Shown here in pieces: positions 5,696 to 8,889 of a stretch of 8,889 nucleotides of DNA. Origin of the DNA: an uncultured Faecalibacterium sp. (GTDB lineage: Bacteria > Bacillota > Clostridia > Oscillospirales > Ruminococcaceae); contig CAKSZE010000066.1 of NCBI GenBank assembly GCA_934525325.1, positions 1-8,889 on the forward strand, given 5' to 3'. The stretch's first letter is position 1. Each line of letters starts with the position of its first letter. A program made the position numbers and the translations under genes. The notes beneath the pieces are model-generated. The model saw nothing but the letters and a program-made list of their open reading frames with translations, had not been told where the DNA came from and searched no databases.

Positions 5696-6832
5696 ATGGA
5701 AGCTGCAAGCCTTTGGGCCGGGGTGCGCTTTACCGCCCGGAACGGCAGCCCTGAGGCGCTTTTGACCGATGCCGCCGGGCAAGGGCTGCATTTATATGGC
5801 ATTTCTTCCCTGCCCGGGGGCTTTTGCGCCCATTGCGCCGCCTGGCAGTACCGGCGGCTGGCCGCACTTGCCCGGCACAGGCGGGTGCGGCTGCGGATAG
5901 AAAAACGGATGGGGCTTTATTTTTTGCTGTGCCCTCTGCTGCGGCGTAAGGGACTTTGGGCAGGGCTTGTCGCTTGGGGGCTGGTGCTGGTCTGGCTGCA
6001 AGGACTGGTATGGGCGGTGGACTACGGCAGCCTGACCACCGGGCAGCGGGCACGGGCGGGTGCGGTGCTGCGCAGCTGCGGCTTGCAGCCCGGCACTGTC
6101 ATAACCGAAGAGCTGCTGCTCACCGGAGAATATGCCCTGCTGGAAAGCGGCGAATTCTCGTGGGCAAGCCTGAATTTTGAAAAAGGCCGGCTTGCGGTAG
6201 AAGCTGCCCCTGCCCGTGCCCAGCCTGAGATCGCCGCAGGCACCCTGCACGGGCTGCGGGCAAAGTGCAACGGGACGGTGCTGCGCACAAATCTTACCAG
6301 CGGCACCATGCTGGTAGCCCCCGGGCAGACCGTAGAAGCCGGGCAAGGGCTGATCGGCACGGCACGCAGCGAGCGGGACGGCACCTTGATCTTTGCCCCG
6401 GCGGCAGGCACGGTGGTGGCACAGCTGGAATGGCAGACAAATCAAAGCGTTCCGCTGGCAGAGCCCCTGCCGCAGCTGACCGGCGAATGCACAACAAATT
6501 ACCGGCTATTTTTTGCAGGTCATTCTGCCGCGTTTTCGCCTTCTGCGCCTGACGGGGACGGGCTGTGCCGCACCCGGCATCTACAATTAGAGGTTTTCGG
6601 TCTGCCCCTGCCCTGCGCGGTGGAGGAGACCACTTATTACGGGCAGCAGCAGGAAACGATATATCGCACCGAAGCGCAGGCGCTTACGCTGGCACGGCTG
6701 CAGGGGCTGCGGGCGCTGCACGATGCTTTCCCGGATGCGGAGATCTTCGCCCGCCGGGAGGCGTGCACCGTGCAGGAAGATATCCTGCATTACAATGCCG
6801 TGTACACCGTGGCGGCAGATATCTGCACATGA
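5696..6832 (+). CDS. yqfD: YqfD-family sporulation membrane protein
   Basis: This 378-residue protein is close to the usual 390-400 aa. An N-terminal soluble part contains GLHLYGISSLPGGFCAHCA (30-48), which fits the family's short N-terminal domain. It is followed by a basic stretch and one strong TM segment (about 86-108, GLWAGLVAWGLVLVWLQGL). The extracytoplasmic part contains SWASLNFEKGRLAVEA (155-170), matching the family's SWhxVNxxGTxLxVEV stretch. A biotinyl-lipoyl-like repeat follows at 187-222, with GLRAKCNGTVLR then SGTMLVAPGQTVEAGQGLIG, typical of YqfD. In B. subtilis yqfD belongs to the mother-cell sigma-E regulon; its biochemical role is unknown. The start at 5696 follows AGGAGG by 5 nt. 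The gene ends at a strong hairpin shared with hslO. In many Firmicutes phoH (ybeZ) and yqfF come next; here they do not. Confidence 0.85.
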   Translation: MEAASLWAGVRFTARNGSPEALLTDAAGQGLHLYGISSLPGGFCAHCAAWQYRRLAALARHRRVRLRIEKRMGLYFLLCPLLRRKGLWAGLVAWGLVLVWLQGLVWAVDYGSLTTGQRARAGAVLRSCGLQPGTVITEELLLTGEYALLESGEFSWASLNFEKGRLAVEAAPARAQPEIAAGTLHGLRAKCNGTVLRTNLTSGTMLVAPGQTVEAGQGLIGTARSERDGTLIFAPAAGTVVAQLEWQTNQSVPLAEPLPQLTGECTTNYRLFFAGHSAAFSPSAPDGDGLCRTRHLQLEVFGLPLPCAVEETTYYGQQQETIYRTEAQALTLARLQGLRALHDAFPDAEIFARREACTVQEDILHYNAVYTVAADICT

Positions 6833-6833
6833 C

Positions 6834-6869
6834 AAAAGGCGGCTGTACCTAACTGCACAGCCGCCTTTT
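6834..6869. terminator. Bidirectional intrinsic terminator between yqfD and hslO
   Basis: A perfect 13-bp inverted repeat AAAAGGCGGCTGT (6834-6846) / ACAGCCGCCTTTT (6857-6869) encloses a 10-nt loop. With A runs on one side and T runs on the other it can end yqfD transcripts (it starts one base after the stop) and, on the minus strand, hslO transcripts 18 nt after their stop. The T-tracts are only four long and lie within the stem. On the minus strand it contains CTGTGCAGT, also in the pheT terminator. Confidence 0.88.
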
Positions 6870-6887
6870 GAAAAGCGTTTTTTGATT

Positions 6888-7793
6888 TTACTGGATGGTC
6901 TGAGCGGCTTCAGCGGCCTGTGCATTGTACTCAGCAAGCAGAGCGTTCAAATCATACTGATACTTGCTGTGGCAGAAGTGGCACACTACCTCACAGGTGG
7001 GGTCCTCGTCCCGCATCCGCTCAAGCTCGGCACGGCCAAGGCTGAGCAGCATCTCCTTGGTGCGCTCGGCACTGCAATCGCACTGGTACTGCACCGTGCG
7101 CTCGTCCAACACGTTGGGATTGAAACCCGCCAGCGCCATCTGCATCATATCCTCGGGGGTCTTGCCCGCATGGAGCAGTTCGGTGACAGAGGGCATGGCG
7201 CTGATGTTCTTTTCCAGCTGGTCGATCTCGGCATCGGTAGCACCGGGCAGAAGCTGCACCATAAAGCCGCCGGCGCAGAGGATGGACAAATCTTTGTCCA
7301 CCAGCACGCCCAGCGCCATCACGGTAGGCACCTGCTCGCTGTAGGCATAGTAGCTGGTCAGATCCTCGGCGATCTCACCGGATACCAGCGGCACCTGCCC
7401 GACCGTGGGCTCCTTTTGCAGGCGGTTGTCCCGGATAACGGTCAGCACGCCGTTCTTGCCCACGGCGGTGCCCACGTCCAAGTGGCCGTTGGCTTTGGCG
7501 GGCAGCTCCACCAAGGGGTTATCAATGCAGCCCTTCACGTTGCCGGTGCCGTCGGTGCAGGCGATGAGCACACCGGCAGGGCCGCCGCCTGCCACACGCA
7601 GGGTGATGCGGTCGCGGTCGTCCTTGAGCATGGAGCCCATCAGGGTCGCGCCCGTGAGCAGACGGCCCAGTGCCGCACTGCAGGTAGCGCTTGTGGTGTG
7701 AAGCTTTTCTGCTTTACGGACAATATCGGTGGAATCCACACCGCAGAACACGACACCGCCGTTCTCGGACAGGCCGCGGATCAGGTTTGCCAT
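6888..7793 (-). CDS. hslO: Hsp33 redox-regulated holdase chaperone
   Basis: Hsp33 is a cytoplasmic chaperone that binds unfolding proteins when oxidants release its zinc. The 301-residue length is typical. The N-terminal domain (about 1-180) has family stretches TSATCSAALGRLLTGATLMG (34-53), RVAGGGPAGVLIACTDGTG (66-84) and VKGCIDNP, then GVLTVIRD and EPTVGQVPLVSGEIAEDLTS (128-147), SEQVPTVMALGVLVD and GGFMVQLLPGA. The C-terminal zinc switch has all four cysteines: CDC (238, 240) and CHFC (271, 274), with 30 residues between the pairs, as in E. coli Hsp33. Other cysteines (17, 38, 79, 89, 173, 267) lie outside the motif. The start at 7793 follows GGAGGA by 7 nt; that site overlaps the end of the methyltransferase gene, leaving a 3-nt gap, so the genes are one operon. 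It ends at the terminator shared with yqfD. Confidence 0.97.
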   Translation of the reverse strand: MANLIRGLSENGGVVFCGVDSTDIVRKAEKLHTTSATCSAALGRLLTGATLMGSMLKDDRDRITLRVAGGGPAGVLIACTDGTGNVKGCIDNPLVELPAKANGHLDVGTAVGKNGVLTVIRDNRLQKEPTVGQVPLVSGEIAEDLTSYYAYSEQVPTVMALGVLVDKDLSILCAGGFMVQLLPGATDAEIDQLEKNISAMPSVTELLHAGKTPEDMMQMALAGFNPNVLDERTVQYQCDCSAERTKEMLLSLGRAELERMRDEDPTCEVVCHFCHSKYQYDLNALLAEYNAQAAEAAQTIQ

Positions 7794-7796
7794 AGG

Positions 7797-8546
7797 TTAT
7801 TCCTCCAGTTGTGTATACTGTTTTGTTGCGCAGAAGAAGTAGCGCTGGCTTTCCTCGGTCAGCGGGCCAAAGGTCTCGCCGTCGCAGACACTTTCCAGCG
7901 CAAAGCCGTGCTTTTCCAGCGATGCACGGATGGTTTCCAGATCATAGGTATACTCGCAGAATTCCTCGTGGAAATGCTCGCCGGTCTCGTGATAATCAAT
8001 GTCCACCGTGATCTCCACCCTGCGGTCGGCAGCGTTATAGTGGTTGTGCCACACGCAGGCGGCATCCTCTTCCTCAAAGGTGAATGCGTTATCGCCCAGA
8101 ACCTTCCGGTGCTTATAGGGGGTGTTCATATCAAAGAGGAACACTCCACCCTTTTCCATAAAAAAGCCCGCGTTGGCAATAGCGGTATCCAGATCCGGGA
8201 TGTGGTTGAAGGTATCAAAGGTGGATACCGCCGCCCGGATGGTACCATAGAGATCCAGCTTGAGCAGATCCTGCCGGAGCAGCAGCAAGCGGCCGGAAAG
8301 CCCCAGCTGCTCGGCCTTATCCCGCACCACGCAGAGCATCTCCTCCGACTGATCGATGCCGATCATATCGTAGCCTGCCTGCGTCAGCATCAGGGTCAGT
8401 TCCCCGGTACCGCAGCCAAGGTCGGCTACAATGCCGTCATGGATGCCGTGGGCTTCCAGCTTTGCATGGATCTGGCTGTACAAGGCATCGTAGTCCGCTT
8501 CGCCGTTGAATTCATCGTAAAAATAGGCAAATTCGTTGTAAGCCAT
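7797..8546 (-). CDS. YqeM-like class I SAM-dependent methyltransferase
   Basis: This 249-residue protein has the class I methyltransferase fold. Motif I is VADLGCGTGELTLMLTQAGY (about 40-59), whose GxGxG-type loop binds SAM. It is followed by IGIDQSEEMLCVVRDKA (motif II acidic residue), LLLRQDLLKLDL, a motif IV-like stretch AAVSTFDTFNHI, and GGVFLFDMNTPYKH. The start MAYNEFAYFYDEF and the C-terminal TEESQRYFFCATK resemble B. subtilis YqeM, whose length (about 247 aa) is the same; its substrate is unknown. The start at 8546 is preferred over one 14 codons upstream because GGAG lies 7 nt before it and the homologous sequence begins there; the longer version would overlap engB. The gap to engB is 4 nt and to hslO 3 nt, so it is the middle gene of an operon. 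YqeM is a best guess within a broad superfamily. Confidence 0.88.
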   Translation of the reverse strand: MAYNEFAYFYDEFNGEADYDALYSQIHAKLEAHGIHDGIVADLGCGTGELTLMLTQAGYDMIGIDQSEEMLCVVRDKAEQLGLSGRLLLLRQDLLKLDLYGTIRAAVSTFDTFNHIPDLDTAIANAGFFMEKGGVFLFDMNTPYKHRKVLGDNAFTFEEEDAACVWHNHYNAADRRVEITVDIDYHETGEHFHEEFCEYTYDLETIRASLEKHGFALESVCDGETFGPLTEESQRYFFCATKQYTQLEE

Positions 8547-8550
8547 GGCG

Positions 8551-8889
8551 TTACTCCGCTTCCTCGTTTTCCGCAGCCACTGCGGCATTGAGCACCGCCT
8601 GCAGCTCCGGGATGCCGTAGCCGTTTTCGCCGCTGGTCAGCACCACCTTCTGGCAGCCGTAGGGGCGGCAGATGTTTTCAAAGTCCTCCTGCGTTTTGGC
8701 AAGCTGGCTCTTTTTCAGCTTATCCGCCTTGGTCAGTGCCACCACATAGGGGATGCGGTGGTAGTGCAGATAGCGCAACATCTGTAAGTCGTCTGCGCTG
8801 GGGGCGTGGCGGCAGTCCAGCAGCTGCACCAGCAGGGTGTGGTGGCGGGGTGCCTCGAAGTAGCTGTTGATGAGGTCATCCCAGCGCTC
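8551..8889 (-). CDS. engB: EngB/YsxC ribosome-assembly GTPase, C-terminal part (cut by window edge)
   Basis: The last 112 codons of an EngB (YsxC/YihA) GTPase are present; the whole protein is usually about 195-200 aa, so the P-loop and switch regions lie beyond the right edge. Visible are WDDLINSYFEAPRHH, the family-typical LLDCRHAPSADDLQMLRYLH, the G4 guanine-specificity motif TKADKL, and a G5-like TSGENGYGIPEL near the end. EngB acts late in 50S ribosomal subunit assembly and is essential in B. subtilis. It is the first visible gene of the run engB-methyltransferase-hslO. The C-terminus AAENEEAE is acidic. The start, promoter and any upstream partner (often lon in Firmicutes) are outside the window. 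Confidence 0.95.
   Translation of the reverse strand, partial: ERWDDLINSYFEAPRHHTLLVQLLDCRHAPSADDLQMLRYLHYHRIPYVVALTKADKLKKSQLAKTQEDFENICRPYGCQKVVLTSGENGYGIPELQAVLNAAVAAENEEAE

Noticed and set aside
6723..8591. A 622-codon plus-strand open frame spanning hslO and the methyltransferase
   Set aside because: It runs through the yqfD end, the terminator hairpin and two well-supported minus-strand genes; no domain is recognisable in it.

Overview
The window looks like chromosomal DNA from a GC-rich gut Clostridia of the Oscillospiraceae/Ruminococcaceae type (Faecalibacterium, Gemmiger or Subdoligranulum relatives). This rests on the mix of Firmicute genes (T-box-controlled pheST, YlbJ/SpoVV, YqfC, YqfD, YqeM), strong GGAGG-type ribosome binding sites and GC-rich, Ala/Leu-rich coding sequence. 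The genus is an inference; no diagnostic RNA gene lies inside the window. All genes except yqfC and yqfD are on the minus strand. No mobile element, CRISPR array, tRNA or rRNA gene was seen.

Region 1-400 holds no gene. Reading leftwards it contains the pheT terminator and then two tandem, near-consensus sigma-A promoters (TTGACA, 17-bp spacers) pointing out of the left edge, with an rRNA-leader-like stretch between them. A stable-RNA operon probably begins just outside.

Region 401-4200 is the phenylalanyl-tRNA synthetase operon, pheS then pheT (18-nt gap), preceded by a Phe-type T-box leader with a UUC specifier, the GGGTGGTACCGCG element and an intrinsic terminator. Charging of tRNA-Phe should set expression of both synthetase subunits.

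Region 4201-6869 holds three genes of sporulation families: ylbJ (spoVV-like) on the minus strand, and yqfC and yqfD on the plus strand. They are divergent from a shared 76-bp intergenic segment with a 14-bp AT-rich palindrome. ylbJ ends only about 20 nt before the pheST T-box, so its transcripts probably run into that element. yqfD ends at a terminator shared with the converging hslO, and the phoH/yqfF genes that commonly follow yqfCD in spore-formers are absent.

Region 6888-8889 is a tight minus-strand run engB (cut by the right edge), a YqeM-like methyltransferase and hslO (Hsp33), with 3-4-nt gaps and a ribosome binding site before each visible start.

The most unexpected pattern is a shared loop sequence, CTG(T/A)GCAGT as read on the minus strand, in all three intrinsic terminators of the window. 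I see no convincing wholly new system; the candidates for a second look are this terminator motif, the isolated sporulation-gene block and the tandem promoters.
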